Source: Actinomyces sp. oral taxon 170 str. F0386 (GTDB lineage Bacteria > Actinomycetota > Actinomycetes > Actinomycetales > Actinomycetaceae). Taken from it: DNA of 64,000 nucleotides. The DNA lies in contig NZ_GL882573.1 in NCBI RefSeq assembly GCF_000195595.1, positions 62,001-126,000 of the forward strand. Direction: 5' to 3'. Under the pieces are notes generated by a model. That model searched no databases and was not told the DNA's origin. It was given only the letters and a program-made list of their open reading frames with translations. Shown here one piece after another: positions 33,436 through 42,632 of the stretch; the first letter of the stretch is position 1, and each line of letters starts with the position of its first letter. The position numbers and the translations under genes were made by a program.

Positions 33436-34572
33436 CTACTTCTTCTCCGGGAAGGTGAGGAGACGGTCGCGGTAGTACTCGTACTGCTTGCGACGAGCCT
33501 CGATCTCGGCGGGGAGGCCGGAGGTCAGATCGTTGACGAGAAGATCGAACTTGTCCAGAAGGTGAACAATTTCGCGTTGTTGATCGATAGGTGGAGCTGG
33601 GACGAGGGTGTCGCTCACGATTTTAGAATTGAGGTTTTTTACCGTTCCCGAGCCTGCGCGTTGCGCGAATCCGTTTTGAATTGGGGATGATCGTAAGACA
33701 TGATAGAGGAAGTCTGGGTCGAAGGTCTTCTCGTAATTGGCTATGACTAGCCAGCCGTCATGAATGCATCCGTTGATCTTTGAGATGTATGGCCTACCGA
33801 AGCTCATGGAGTTTGATAGGATGAAGTCTCCCGGTTTGATTTGTCGCGACTTGTCGACGCCATCGGTGCTGATGTGCTGTGCGGTGGTGGTGACGTACTT
33901 TCCCTGTGGCGGAACGTCTCCGATTTTGATCCACGGCATTCCTTCTTCATTCGTGATGAACTTGCGGATTGGTCGCGGAGAGGCTCCTCGTGCGATATAG
34001 GAAACTTCCCCCAACTTGACGGATTCTTTTGGAGATCGAGGTGCCACAAGGATGTTGCGATAGTGTGCATACTGTTGTTGGCGGGCCTCCAGCTCCGTCT
34101 CTAGTTCTGCCTTCAGTTGGGAGAACTGGTCTAGCGCCCTAGCGATCTCCCGTTGGATTAGAATAGGGGGAGTGGGGATATGTAATTCATTTAGGGCGCG
34201 TTGGGTGAGGCTGGGTACTCCCCCTGCTTGGTTCATTTTTTCCAGATGCAGAGTCTGGAGGTAGTAATAGAAGTACTTTGGCTCCAACTGGCTGCTAATT
34301 TCTGTATAGAAAATTGTGTCTACAGTCCAGAAGGGTCCTTCGACAAAATAAAGCTTATTTAGGGAGCCCTTTCGTGGAATAAGGACTGATGGGCCCTCCG
34401 ACGCGCTTTCATTTACATAAGATATGACCCCGCCTGATCCATATACAGGAATGTCTCCCTGCTTCAGGTGTTTGAAATCTCGTCCGTTCTTGATGCGAAC
34501 AAGATCTTTGAGTAATTTGTGCTCAACGCCGTCAGGGCAGAGGTCGCGGATGAGGTCATCGATGCGGCTCAC
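33436..34572 (-). CDS. hsdS: Type I restriction-modification specificity subunit
   Basis: 378 aa with the usual two target-recognition domains separated by conserved helices. The first domain (about residues 15-145) ends in TPPILIQREIARALDQFSQLKAELETELEARQ, a coiled-coil spacer; the second (about 170-340) ends in PAPPIDQQREIVHLLDKFDLLVNDL. Each half contributes one part of a bipartite recognition sequence. The variable domains are more AT-rich than the spacers, as is common where specificity modules are exchanged. Its ATG overlaps the hsdM stop (ATGA). Recognition sequence cannot be read from the protein. Confidence 0.93.
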   Translation of the reverse strand: MSRIDDLIRDLCPDGVEHKLLKDLVRIKNGRDFKHLKQGDIPVYGSGGVISYVNESASEGPSVLIPRKGSLNKLYFVEGPFWTVDTIFYTEISSQLEPKYFYYYLQTLHLEKMNQAGGVPSLTQRALNELHIPTPPILIQREIARALDQFSQLKAELETELEARQQQYAHYRNILVAPRSPKESVKLGEVSYIARGASPRPIRKFITNEEGMPWIKIGDVPPQGKYVTTTAQHISTDGVDKSRQIKPGDFILSNSMSFGRPYISKINGCIHDGWLVIANYEKTFDPDFLYHVLRSSPIQNGFAQRAGSGTVKNLNSKIVSDTLVPAPPIDQQREIVHLLDKFDLLVNDLTSGLPAEIEARRKQYEYYRDRLLTFPEKK

Positions 34573-36128
34573 CGGGCACCGCCTTCGAGGTCGGCCACGA
34601 TCTCATCAATGCTGGCTCGCAGCACTGCCTGCCGCTCCACGATCTCCTTGATCCGGGCGTTGAGCTCCACGATGTCGACCTCCTCGCGAGTGTCCTCCGC
34701 CTCCACGTAGGAGGACACCGACAGGTTGAAACCGTTGTCCCTGATCGCCTCCGCGCTCACCAGTGCGGCCACGTGATCGACGTCGGCACGCTTGGCGAGC
34801 GTCTTCAGGATCATCTCCTGGTTCTCCGCCGAGAGCTTGTTCTTGTTGCCCTCCCGTACGAACTGCTTCGAGGCGTCCACGAACAGGACACTGTTGTCCT
34901 GCTTCGACTTCTTAAGCACGATGATGCACGTGGCGATTTGTGTCCCGAAGAACAGATCCGGCGGAAGCTGGATGACGGCGTCGACATAGTTGTTCTCCAC
35001 CAGGTACTGGCGGATTTTGGCTTCAGCGGCACCGCGGAAGAGTACGCCAGGGAACTCGACGATTGCCGCTGTCCCATCCACCGCCAGCCAGGACAGCATG
35101 TGCATGGTGAAGGCCAGGTCTGCTCTCGACTTCGGGGCCAGCACGCCCGCCGGGGAGAAGCGTGGGTCGTTGACGAGAGCCGGATCGTCCTTGCCGATCC
35201 ACTTCGTCGAGTACGGCGGGTTGGAGACGATCGCCTCGAAGGGCTCATCATCCCAGTGCGCCGGGTCTGTGAGCGTGTCCCCATGGACGATGCTGAAGTC
35301 GGCGAAGTTGATGTCGTGCAGGAACATGTTGATCCGGCACAGGTTGTAGGTGGTCAGGTTGATCTCCTGGCCGAAGAACCCGCCTCGCACGTTCTCCTTA
35401 CCGAGCACCTTCGCGAACTTCAGCAGCAGTGAGCCCGAACCACAGGCCGGGTCGTAGACGCGGTTGACACTCTTCTTGCCCATGACCGTGATGCGGGCCA
35501 GCACCTCGCTGATCTCTTGCGGGGTGAAGAATTCGCCGCCCGACTTGCCCGCGTTCGAGGCGTACATTGTCATGAGGAACTCGTAGGCATCGCCGAAGGT
35601 GTCGATCGAGGACTCCCCGTAGGACAGGTCCAGGTCCCCGATCGCCTGCATGAGCCGCGTGAGTTTGTCATTGCGCTGGGCCACCGTGCGGCCCAGCTTC
35701 GTGGAGTTGACGTCCACGTCGTCGAACAGGCCCCGCAGGTCCGACTCCGAGCCCGTGCCGGTCGCGGAGGCCTCGATGCTCTTGAAGATGCGCGAGAGGG
35801 TCTCGTTGAGGTTCTCATCGCGCGGTGCCCGCTCGCGCACGTTGTCGAACAGGTCCCCTGGGGCGATGAAGAAGCCCTTCTCCTCAATGATGCCGTCGCG
35901 GGCGCCCTCGGCATCGGCGTGCGACAGGAAGCGGTAGTCGAAGTCCGGGTCCCCGGCCTCGCGCTCGCCGGCGTTGATGTACTCGGTGAGGTTCTCGGAG
36001 ATGAACCGGTAGAAAAGAAAGCCCAGAACGTAGGCCTTGAAGTCCCAACCGTCCACGCTCCCGCGCAGGTCGTTGGCAACTCGCCAGATCGCACGGTGAA
36101 GCGCATCGCGCTCAGTCTCTTTGCTCAA
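34569..36128 (-). CDS. hsdM: Type I restriction-modification methyltransferase subunit
   Basis: 519 aa N6-adenine methyltransferase. The helical N-terminal domain begins HRAIWRVANDLRGSVDGWDF; the SAM-binding motif DPACGSG is at residues 226-232 and the catalytic NPPY at 303-306. Starts at a TTG (36128) with an AGAGG ribosome site 7 bases upstream. First gene of the operon hsdM-hsdS-hsdR-apeA-like. It protects host DNA and forms the M2S core used by HsdR. Confidence 0.95.
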   Translation of the reverse strand: MSKETERDALHRAIWRVANDLRGSVDGWDFKAYVLGFLFYRFISENLTEYINAGEREAGDPDFDYRFLSHADAEGARDGIIEEKGFFIAPGDLFDNVRERAPRDENLNETLSRIFKSIEASATGTGSESDLRGLFDDVDVNSTKLGRTVAQRNDKLTRLMQAIGDLDLSYGESSIDTFGDAYEFLMTMYASNAGKSGGEFFTPQEISEVLARITVMGKKSVNRVYDPACGSGSLLLKFAKVLGKENVRGGFFGQEINLTTYNLCRINMFLHDINFADFSIVHGDTLTDPAHWDDEPFEAIVSNPPYSTKWIGKDDPALVNDPRFSPAGVLAPKSRADLAFTMHMLSWLAVDGTAAIVEFPGVLFRGAAEAKIRQYLVENNYVDAVIQLPPDLFFGTQIATCIIVLKKSKQDNSVLFVDASKQFVREGNKNKLSAENQEMILKTLAKRADVDHVAALVSAEAIRDNGFNLSVSSYVEAEDTREEVDIVELNARIKEIVERQAVLRASIDEIVADLEGGAR

Positions 36129-36288
36129 CAGTCGGCCTCTTCGTCGTCAGGATGGGGGATCGGGCAGAAGTATCCCACCAACTGAGGACGTCCGATGACC
36201 ACGTGCTGGGTTTGGGGTACTGGATGGGCGACGGCTACGCTCGCAGGCAGACAGCGAGCATCGGGCTTGGACCGGTGCGCCTACTCCG

Positions 36289-36317
36289 GCGGTCCCGCAC
36301 CTGAGGTGCGGGACCGC
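36289..36317. terminator. Perfect 13-bp hairpin
   Basis: GCGGTCCCGCACC-TGA-GGTGCGGGACCGC, 13 perfect pairs and a 3-base loop. A loose T-rich run follows on the plus strand only, where no gene is known; on the minus strand it may end the transcript of the 684-aa protein gene. Confidence 0.55.
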
Positions 36318-36392
36318 TTGTTCGTGTTGGCGTCCGGCCTGACGCGGGTGGGGTGGGGAAGGGCTGACGCATTGGCCCTGGAAGGTGCCGCC

Positions 36393-36432
36393 GCTGGGGC
36401 ATTCGACGCCGTCGGGGTGCGTGTCCCCGGCT
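36393..36432. repeat. GGGGAC-family repeat fragment
   Basis: Contains GGGGCATTCGACGCCGTC and closes with GTCCCCGGC, so the ends are complementary. The CATTCGACG core is shared with the element at 42471-42523 and, with one change, with 43571-43636. Confidence 0.55.
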
Positions 36433-36460
36433 GAAGTGGTACGCACCCGGCGGCCCCGAC

Positions 36461-38515
36461 TCACGACGCGGGCTTGAAGCCGATGACCTTTCCGTCTTCC
36501 TTGTTGTAGCCGACGATGAAATCTGGTTTCACGCCGATGAGAGAATCGCCGTTCTGCCAGTCGATCCCGGTGAATTCAATGTTCCTGCCGGTCTTGACTT
36601 CCATCAAGAGAAGCACCGAGCTGGGATCGCCGTGCTTCCATGTGGCCAGCTCGGCAATGCGGCCTTTCTGTGACGCGGCGGCGTTGGAGGGGCAGGGATT
36701 GTCGTCTGAGTTGCGGTCGGGGCTGTCTCCAGGGTTGGGGATGGAGGTGGCACTACCGTCCTTGGGAATGATCTTGGATACGCAGCCACCTCCTTCGGAG
36801 GAAGATGAGAAGGGGGCCTTATCATAATCCTCGTCCTTGAAGTAGGCGAGATACTCCTCTGAGGTGATGAGGGCGTTGTCCACCGTTCCCGGCAACTTCT
36901 TCTTCTCGGTGTCGATGACGTAGCTCGTCTTCTTCGTGCCTTCGAAGTCGTAGATGGTTTCTCTCCATTTCTTGGAGTCGGACGAGTCTGAGTCGCCCGT
37001 GGAGCCGTCCTTCTCCCTCTGGTTGACTACCCATCCATCGCTGAGGAATGTGATTGAGGTGTCGTTGTTGACCCGCTTTCCTCCCAAGATGGTCGTGTCC
37101 CCGGTGTCGATGTCAATGACGGCATTGAAGAGTCCGACGTAACGGTGGCTGTCCTTGATGGTGAGAGCGCCGTTGTCGAGGTAGGGCGAGGATGGGATGT
37201 CTTCCATCCCCGGGATCTCGCGGGACCATTTCTGCTTCTTCTGGGAATCCCATGCCGTGCACTTTCCACTGCTTTTGCAGCCGATGGCGATGTCGTCGGC
37301 GACGAGGGCGTACTTATCGTCACTCCAGGGTGCCGACGAGGTGTCGCCGGACTTCAAGTCGATGAGGGTGGATTTGTGGACGAGGGTACTCTTGCCCCAT
37401 AACTGAAAAATTGGTGGTGTGGAGTAGGAGGAGGTCAGGTCCTCGTCGTCGATGTCAACCTGCCACGCCTCCTTCATATTCTCGCCCAGTGGTGTATAGC
37501 CCTTCAGAGTGGACGTTGTCTTGTCGAACGTGAGGAAGTAGCTGCCTGCAACATATGGTTCAGCATTGGCCTCAACGTCGGCGCTCCATGTCTTGCTGGC
37601 GCCTTTGCTCCAGGAGTCGGACAAGGAGACGTCCCGGGACGTGGAGTAGACACTGCTCCTCGCCAGGAAGTACCAGGCGGCCACGCCACCTCCTGTCAGG
37701 AGCAGGGCGATCGGCAGAACAATCGCGAGCGCTCTGAGGCCCCGCCTTTTCCTGGGCTGTACCGGCGGGGCGTACATCGGGTCACCGTACGTCGCTGCGC
37801 CGTATGTCGGCGCCGCGGCCTGGCTCGGGTCGTACGCCTGCCCCTGTCCCTGCACGTACCCCGGCTGCATTCCGCTCGGCACCCCGGGCGGCATCGCGGG
37901 CTGCTGGTCCATGGCCTGCGCCGCCGACTGCATCGAGGGCGCCGAATACGGCTGAACCGACGGCGGCAGTGCAACGGGCTGCGCCACCGGAGCGGGCTCC
38001 TGCGGGAGCGGGCTCTGCTGGGCAGGGGTCGCCATGCCGTACCCCTGAGGAGCGGCTCCGTGGCCCGAGGTTCCCGGCGGCGCCGCACCGGGCGCCGCCG
38101 GTTGGGTGCCGCTATAGCCCTGAGGCACCTGCCCGTAGCCCGGTCCGTCGGGAGCCTGCTGGGGCTGAACGCCACCTGCTCCCACCGCCATCGTCGGCGC
38201 CATCGGGTCGATCTGGCCGGGGACCTGCGGCTGCGCCGACTGCACCGACTGCGCTGCCTGCATCGGTGGCATCGCCTCGGAGAGGTGGCCTGCGCCCCGC
38301 CCGGCCTGGCGTGCCAGTACCTCCTGCACGACGGCGTCGTCGGACTGCTCCAGGAGCGCTCGGACCTGGGGCGGAATCGACGGGTTGGCCGCCAGGATCG
38401 CGTGCAGGTCGGGGCGGGTGGCGGCGATCCGCTCAAGATCGTGGGGCGAGGCGAACCTACTGACCGCCGTGGTCGCGTCGTAGTCCCCGGAAGATGGTGA
38501 GTGCCCCGTCGTCAT
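36461..38515 (-). CDS. Membrane-anchored beta-propeller protein with LRV N-terminus
   Basis: 684 aa. Residues about 15-75 form a leucine-rich-variant-like helical domain (FASPHDLERIAATRPDLHAI and PPQVRALLEQSDDAVVQEVL). A long Pro/Gln/Gly-rich linker follows, then one membrane helix (ALAIVLPIALLLTGGGVAAW, about 262-281). The extracytoplasmic about 390 residues have repeated strand-rich blocks (FLTFDKTTSTLKGYTPLG, LVADDIAIGCKSSGKC) like a PQQ-type propeller. Such proteins are common in Actinomyces relatives; the role is unknown. ATG at 38515 has a TAGGCT box 8 bases upstream. It lies 89 bases downstream of upp on the same strand. Confidence 0.7.
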   Translation of the reverse strand: MTTGHSPSSGDYDATTAVSRFASPHDLERIAATRPDLHAILAANPSIPPQVRALLEQSDDAVVQEVLARQAGRGAGHLSEAMPPMQAAQSVQSAQPQVPGQIDPMAPTMAVGAGGVQPQQAPDGPGYGQVPQGYSGTQPAAPGAAPPGTSGHGAAPQGYGMATPAQQSPLPQEPAPVAQPVALPPSVQPYSAPSMQSAAQAMDQQPAMPPGVPSGMQPGYVQGQGQAYDPSQAAAPTYGAATYGDPMYAPPVQPRKRRGLRALAIVLPIALLLTGGGVAAWYFLARSSVYSTSRDVSLSDSWSKGASKTWSADVEANAEPYVAGSYFLTFDKTTSTLKGYTPLGENMKEAWQVDIDDEDLTSSYSTPPIFQLWGKSTLVHKSTLIDLKSGDTSSAPWSDDKYALVADDIAIGCKSSGKCTAWDSQKKQKWSREIPGMEDIPSSPYLDNGALTIKDSHRYVGLFNAVIDIDTGDTTILGGKRVNNDTSITFLSDGWVVNQREKDGSTGDSDSSDSKKWRETIYDFEGTKKTSYVIDTEKKKLPGTVDNALITSEEYLAYFKDEDYDKAPFSSSSEGGGCVSKIIPKDGSATSIPNPGDSPDRNSDDNPCPSNAAASQKGRIAELATWKHGDPSSVLLLMEVKTGRNIEFTGIDWQNGDSLIGVKPDFIVGYNKEDGKVIGFKPAS

Positions 38516-38604
38516 GTCTCCCGAGCCTAACGAAATCTACGGGAGCAGGTCGCGGAATCAGGCCGTAGCGCCCGGCTTCGCCGTCGGGACGAGCCGATGA
38601 CGGC

Positions 38605-39243
38605 TCAGTCGACGATGCCGTAGAGGCGGTCCCCGGCGTCGCCGAGACCGGGCACGATGTAGGCGTACTCGTTGAGCCGCTCGTCCACTCCGGCGGTCAC
38701 CACCGTGACGTTCGCGCGCCCGCCGACGGCCTCCTCCAGCGTCTTGACGCCCTCGGGGGCGGCGATGAGGCACAGTGCGGTGACGTCGCGCGCCCCGCGC
38801 TCAAGCAGGTAGTCGATGGCGGCCACGAGGGTGTGGCCGGTGGCGAGCATGGGGTCGATGACGAAGCACTGGCGGCCCGAGAGGTCGTCGGGCAGACGGT
38901 TGGCGTAGGTCTCCACCTCCAGGGTGTCCTCATCGCGCTTCATCCCCAGGAATCCGACCTCCGCCGTGGGCAGCAGGCGGGTCATGCCCTCCAGCATCCC
39001 CAGGCCCGCACGCAGGATCGGTACGACGATCGGCCGCGGGGCGGCCAGACGGCGGCACTGCGCCAGCGCCACGGGCGTGCGGATCTCCACCTCCTCGGTG
39101 CGCACCTCGCGGGTGGCCTCGTAGGCGAGGAGGGTGACGAGCTCGTCCACCAGCTGGCGGAAGACCGCCGACGACGTCCTCTCGTCCCGCAGGACGGAGA
39201 GCTTGTGGTCGATGAGGGGGTGGTCGGCAACGTGGAGGCGCAT
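38605..39243 (-). CDS. upp: Uracil phosphoribosyltransferase
   Basis: 212 aa, full length for the family. It salvages uracil to UMP using PRPP. Markers: [19 protein letters not shown] at the N-terminus, [10 protein letters not shown], the PRPP loop [17 protein letters not shown] (about residues 125-141) and the uracil-binding C-terminus [15 protein letters not shown]. The ATG at 39243 has TAGGCT 6 bases upstream and no ribosome site. A uracil/xanthine-type permease gene lies at 61035 in the same window and could feed it. Confidence 0.96.
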   Translation of the reverse strand: MRLHVADHPLIDHKLSVLRDERTSSAVFRQLVDELVTLLAYEATREVRTEEVEIRTPVALAQCRRLAAPRPIVVPILRAGLGMLEGMTRLLPTAEVGFLGMKRDEDTLEVETYANRLPDDLSGRQCFVIDPMLATGHTLVAAIDYLLERGARDVTALCLIAAPEGVKTLEEAVGGRANVTVVTAGVDERLNEYAYIVPGLGDAGDRLYGIVD

Positions 39244-39249
39244 GGGGAC

Positions 39250-39255
39250 AGCCTA
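39250..39255 (-). promoter_or_regulatory. Leaderless-type -10 box before upp
   Basis: Minus-strand TAGGCT, spacer GTCCCC, then ATG at 39243. Confidence 0.5.
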
Positions 39256-39315
39256 TAATCCAGCAACCGGTCCCGCACCGCCCCAGCGCCGAGCCGTCAG
39301 GCGGGGCGATCTCGC

Positions 39316-40197
39316 TCAGGCGCGGGTGTGCAGCCATGCCAGGACGGCTCGCACGCGCCTGTTCTCCTCGCCCGGCTGCAGGTCCAGCCCCCGGAAGATG
39401 TTCGCCACATGCTTGGCCACCGCGCCGTCGGAGACCACCAGACGCTCGGCGATCTGCGCGTTCGACAGCCCCTGGGCCATGAGCTCGAGCACCTCCTGCT
39501 CGCGCCGCGTCAGCCGGTCCAGGCCCGCTCCGCCCGGCGCCGCAGTCGCGATCCCGTCCGACGGCGTCGACGGCGAGGCTGCTCCGGCCATCACCGGTCC
39601 CTGGGGTTCGGACGGTGCGGGTGCCGTGCCGGGTACCGAGCCCGTCATTGTCACCGCTCCCTCACCGGCCCCGGAACCGGTGATGTCCTGCGCGGAACCG
39701 GCGGCCCGGGCCGCCTTCATGAGGTGGGAGACCACCTCCGGGTCGATGACCACCCCGCCGCCCACGACGATGTCGAGCGAGTGCAGGAAGTCCGCCACCC
39801 GCCCCACGCGCTCCTTGAGCAGGTAGCCCACGGCGCCCCCACTGCTGGCGCTGGGACCCCCTGGCCCGGCTGGGGACGTCGGCGACTCGGTCTCCTCAAG
39901 CAGGTCCTGCACGTAGGGCCCGGCCACGTAGGCGCTCAGCACCACCACCGGCAGCCCCGGATGGGCGCGGCGCAGGTCGATCGCCGCGCGCAGCCCGTCA
40001 TCCGTGCCGGTCGGCGGCATCCGCACATCGGTGACGACGACGTCGGGCAGCTCCCCGGCAGCGGCCAGACGCCCGACCTCGGTGCGCAGGGCGTCGGCAT
40101 CGGCCACCTGTGCCACGACCTCGTGCCCCGCGGTGGTCAGTAGTCCGGCCAGCCCCTCGCGCAGGAGGGCGGCGTCGTCGGCGAGCAGGATCCTCAT
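39316..40197 (-). CDS. NarL-type response regulator with extended linkers
   Basis: 293 aa from the ATG at 40197 (MRILLADDAALL); a GTG two codons earlier is in frame, but a CAGGAT box 6 bases before the ATG favours the latter. Phospho-acceptor Asp is in VVVTDVRMPPTG. The receiver carries a Gly/Ser/Pro-rich insertion before GYLLKERVG, and a second about 70-residue Ala/Pro-rich linker precedes the LuxR-type DNA-binding domain LTRREQEVLELMAQGLSNAQ. The insertion within the receiver is unusual and may alter dimerisation. Paired with the kinase 14 bases upstream. Confidence 0.9.
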   Translation of the reverse strand: MRILLADDAALLREGLAGLLTTAGHEVVAQVADADALRTEVGRLAAAGELPDVVVTDVRMPPTGTDDGLRAAIDLRRAHPGLPVVVLSAYVAGPYVQDLLEETESPTSPAGPGGPSASSGGAVGYLLKERVGRVADFLHSLDIVVGGGVVIDPEVVSHLMKAARAAGSAQDITGSGAGEGAVTMTGSVPGTAPAPSEPQGPVMAGAASPSTPSDGIATAAPGGAGLDRLTRREQEVLELMAQGLSNAQIAERLVVSDGAVAKHVANIFRGLDLQPGEENRRVRAVLAWLHTRA

Positions 40198-40211
40198 GGG
40201 CACATCCTGCC

Positions 40212-41681
40212 TCAGCCGGCCGGGTGGTCGCTCCCCGGCTCACCCGTCTGCTCCTCCTCCCGGCCCTCCGTGCCCCACGGCGGCGTCAGCGGTGCCGTGA
40301 TCGTCAGCCGGGTCCCGCCGCCGCTCGGGGAGCTGACCTCCAACCGCCCGCCGATGGACTCCACCCGCTGCGCCATGCCGCGCAGGCCGGTGGCGTTCTC
40401 CTGCTCCGGGTCGGCTCCGCCGCGCCCGTCATCGGTGATGACGGCGCTCAGCCCGGTACTCGTGCAGCGCAGCGTGATCGTGGCGCGCCCGGCCCGGGCG
40501 TGCTTGGCGGCGTTCGTCAGCGCCTCGGTAGCAGCGAAGTAGATGACCGTCGCCACCGGCTGCGAGATCTGGGCCAGGTCGGCCTTCTCGGCCTCGACGA
40601 CGACGCTGGTCGGCAGTGGTGCCCGTCCCGCCAGATCCTTCAGGGCCGGCGCCAGCCCGCGCTCGGACAGGACCGCCGGGCGGATGCCGCGCACCGTCTC
40701 GCGCAGGTCCTTGAGGGCGGACTCCGCGCGGTCCTGCGCGGTGTCGATCCCCTCCAGCAGCGCGGTCCGGGACGTGGAGGCGGTGTCGTCCTCGGGCAGG
40801 GACTCGGCGGCCAGGCGCAGCCCGCCCAGGTTCATGGCGAGGGCGACGAGCTCCTGCTGGGTGCCGTCGTGCAGGTCCCGCTCGATGCGGGTGCGTTCGG
40901 CCTCGAAGGCGTCCATGAGTGTGGCGCGGCTGGCCGTGAGGTGGCCGACCTCGGCGGTCAGCTGCTCGAGGCGCTGCCTCTTGCGCTCACCCGAGAGCAC
41001 CTTCACCAGCAGCAGCCGCAGCCTTCCGAGTCCCCAGAGCACTCCGAGGAGGAGGCTGAGGGCGATCAGCCCGACCGGTATCAGCAGCAGGGCGGCCTGC
41101 AGCCCGGTCAGCACCATCTCGCGACCGCCCAGGTAGAACCTGACGGGGTTCTCGGGGGAGGTCATGAAGGGCGCCAGGATGCTGGTGACGGTCAGGGCTC
41201 CGAGGAACGCGGTGAGGAAGAACGACGCCGTGCTCAGCGTCATGCCCCCCAGGCACAGGGGCAGGTCCTGCCGCCAGAACTCCACGTGGGCGACGCGCGC
41301 CAGCAGCCACGGGCTCTTGCGCTCGCCCTCCTTGCGGCCGGACGGGGCGTCGGTTCCCAGCCCGCGTGCAGCGATGCGCTCCAGCGACGCCCACAGAGGG
41401 ACCGTCAGGTGGAACAGCAGGATGGAGGGGATGAGGAGGATGACCTGCGGTATCCACAGCGCGGCGTGCAGGAGCTCCCACCCGATGACGCTGATCCACC
41501 AGAGGCTCCGCCTCGGGCGGCGCCCGGTCGAGGGAGGGGCGGCCTCCGGGCCTGCCGCGAACGGGACGGCCGGGGAAGGGTCGGCAGCTGATGGCATGGG
41601 TGCGGTCCTGTCCAGCGGGGCCTCCATGGGAGCAGTCGCAGGCAGGTCGGAAGGGGAGCCGAGTGGTGGCGTCGGGGTCAT
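40212..41681 (-). CDS. NarL-class sensor histidine kinase
   Basis: 489 aa from the ATG at 41681, which has TAACGT 7 bases upstream; the frame extends further but without support. A Pro-rich N-terminus leads to two pairs of membrane helices (about residues 75-120 and 165-240). The H-box is ERDLHDGTQQELVALAMNLG (HisKA_3), and the ATPase has FAATEALTNAAKHARAG, ITDDGRGGAD and GLRGMAQRVESIGGRLEV. Forms a two-component pair with the following regulator gene. Signal unknown. Confidence 0.9.
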   Translation of the reverse strand: MTPTPPLGSPSDLPATAPMEAPLDRTAPMPSAADPSPAVPFAAGPEAAPPSTGRRPRRSLWWISVIGWELLHAALWIPQVILLIPSILLFHLTVPLWASLERIAARGLGTDAPSGRKEGERKSPWLLARVAHVEFWRQDLPLCLGGMTLSTASFFLTAFLGALTVTSILAPFMTSPENPVRFYLGGREMVLTGLQAALLLIPVGLIALSLLLGVLWGLGRLRLLLVKVLSGERKRQRLEQLTAEVGHLTASRATLMDAFEAERTRIERDLHDGTQQELVALAMNLGGLRLAAESLPEDDTASTSRTALLEGIDTAQDRAESALKDLRETVRGIRPAVLSERGLAPALKDLAGRAPLPTSVVVEAEKADLAQISQPVATVIYFAATEALTNAAKHARAGRATITLRCTSTGLSAVITDDGRGGADPEQENATGLRGMAQRVESIGGRLEVSSPSGGGTRLTITAPLTPPWGTEGREEEQTGEPGSDHPAG

Positions 41682-41688
41682 GCCGACG

Positions 41689-41694
41689 ACGTTA
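41689..41694 (-). promoter_or_regulatory. Leaderless-type -10 box before the sensor kinase
   Basis: Minus-strand TAACGT, 7 bases, ATG at 41681. Confidence 0.45.
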
Positions 41695-41878
41695 ACGGGG
41701 CCGGCCCCGGGGCGCACTCGTGCTGGCTCCCCAGTGCGCACTGCATGCGTGCCCCGAGGTGGTGCTGGCACCCTCACGGTGGTGCGCACGCGACCAGTGG
41801 CGAGGTGGGGTTAACCGGATATGAAGACGGGGGTGAGCACCAGTGTCATGGAGGCCCGCGAAGAGTGAACTGGTGGAC

Positions 41879-42424
41879 ATGAGCCTTGACCCGTTCCTTC
41901 CATGCCATGCAGCCGTTGCCACCGACGCCTTCGGCCCCGCCTCGGGACCGGTCCGCACGCCCACCCGCTTCCAAGCCTTCGCCGGTACCGAGATGCTCGG
42001 GCCGGGAGCCGACGAGCCGGTACGCCCAGCGCACTCCGACGAGGTGAGCATCCACGAACGACGTCGGGACTACGTGCACTGGTACGTGGCAGTGGGCGCC
42101 GAGGCCGTGGCGCTGGCGCTGCTGATCGTCGTCGTCGGACAGCAGCTGGCGCCGGTCCTGCGGGCCGCGGCGCCGGGCGGGGGAACGGTGGCCTGGGCGC
42201 ACGACCTCCTGGCGGAGTCGCAGCGGCTGCTCGCCAGGGTGGGTGATGCTGAGCTACGGCCCTGGCTGCCGTCAGCCCTGGCCGCGTTACTGACGGTCAC
42301 GGGGCCCTGGTTGAGGAGGTCGACCGTCCGGTGGGGCCTGGGCGTCCTGGCGGGAAGCCGGGTGGTGTCCGTCATCGGCTGGCTCATCGTTGCGGTGGTC
42401 GCAGGACTCTGGGGGCAGTCGTGA
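41879..42424 (+). CDS. Small membrane protein of unknown family
   Basis: 181 aa if the ATG at 41879 is used (GTG starts at 41873 and 41843 are also in frame and none has a clear ribosome site). A hydrophilic about 55-residue N-terminus is followed by three hydrophobic segments: HWYVAVGAEAVALALLIVVV, PWLPSALAALLTVTGPWL and VLAGSRVVSVIGWLIVAVVA. No family recognised. It is divergent from the kinase gene, with which it shares a regulatory gap of about 200 bases, so it could be a target of that two-component system (inference). Confidence 0.55.
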   Translation: MSLDPFLPCHAAVATDAFGPASGPVRTPTRFQAFAGTEMLGPGADEPVRPAHSDEVSIHERRRDYVHWYVAVGAEAVALALLIVVVGQQLAPVLRAAAPGGGTVAWAHDLLAESQRLLARVGDAELRPWLPSALAALLTVTGPWLRRSTVRWGLGVLAGSRVVSVIGWLIVAVVAGLWGQS

Positions 42425-42470
42425 TGCGCCGCCGGGGACGCCTCGCCGTGGTCGGGTGCCATCGAGGCTG

Positions 42471-42523
42471 GCCGGGGGCATTCGACGCCTTCCTGCGCCC
42501 GTACGCCTGAGATGCCCCCGGGC
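42471..42523. repeat. GGGGAC-family inverted repeat
   Basis: Outer arms GCCGGGGGCAT (42471-42481) and ATGCCCCCGGGC (42512-42523). The left side continues TCGACGCC, like 36393-36432; the right side read from the minus strand continues CTCA-GGCGTACGGG, like 17196-17222. It thus links the two sub-types of the family in one element. It lies between the membrane protein and the aldo/keto reductase. Confidence 0.65.
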
Positions 42524-42632
42524 GCGCGGAATGTCCTCGCCGACGCGCCGGTTGGGCCGGGCGCGAAAGGGCCTGACGTCGGGCCGTCCCGCGGAGCTAC
42601 GGTGCCATCACGACTGCATCGAAGGAGAACTC

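Larger units (their letters stand above)
36129..36460. other. Intergenic region between hsdM and the propeller protein gene
   Basis: About 330 bases holding a near-ideal hairpin (36289-36317) and a GGGGAC-family repeat fragment (36393-36432), both listed separately. The hsdM promoter must lie in the part nearest 36128, but no clear -35/-10 pair was recognised on the minus strand. Confidence 0.5.

Noticed and set aside
27244-36128. Prophage or integrative element
   Set aside because: No integrase, att-like direct repeats, or phage structural genes are visible; only one insertion sequence and defence genes.
41821-41868. 15-codon frame before the small membrane protein
   Set aside because: Could be a leader peptide, but nothing distinguishes it from chance.
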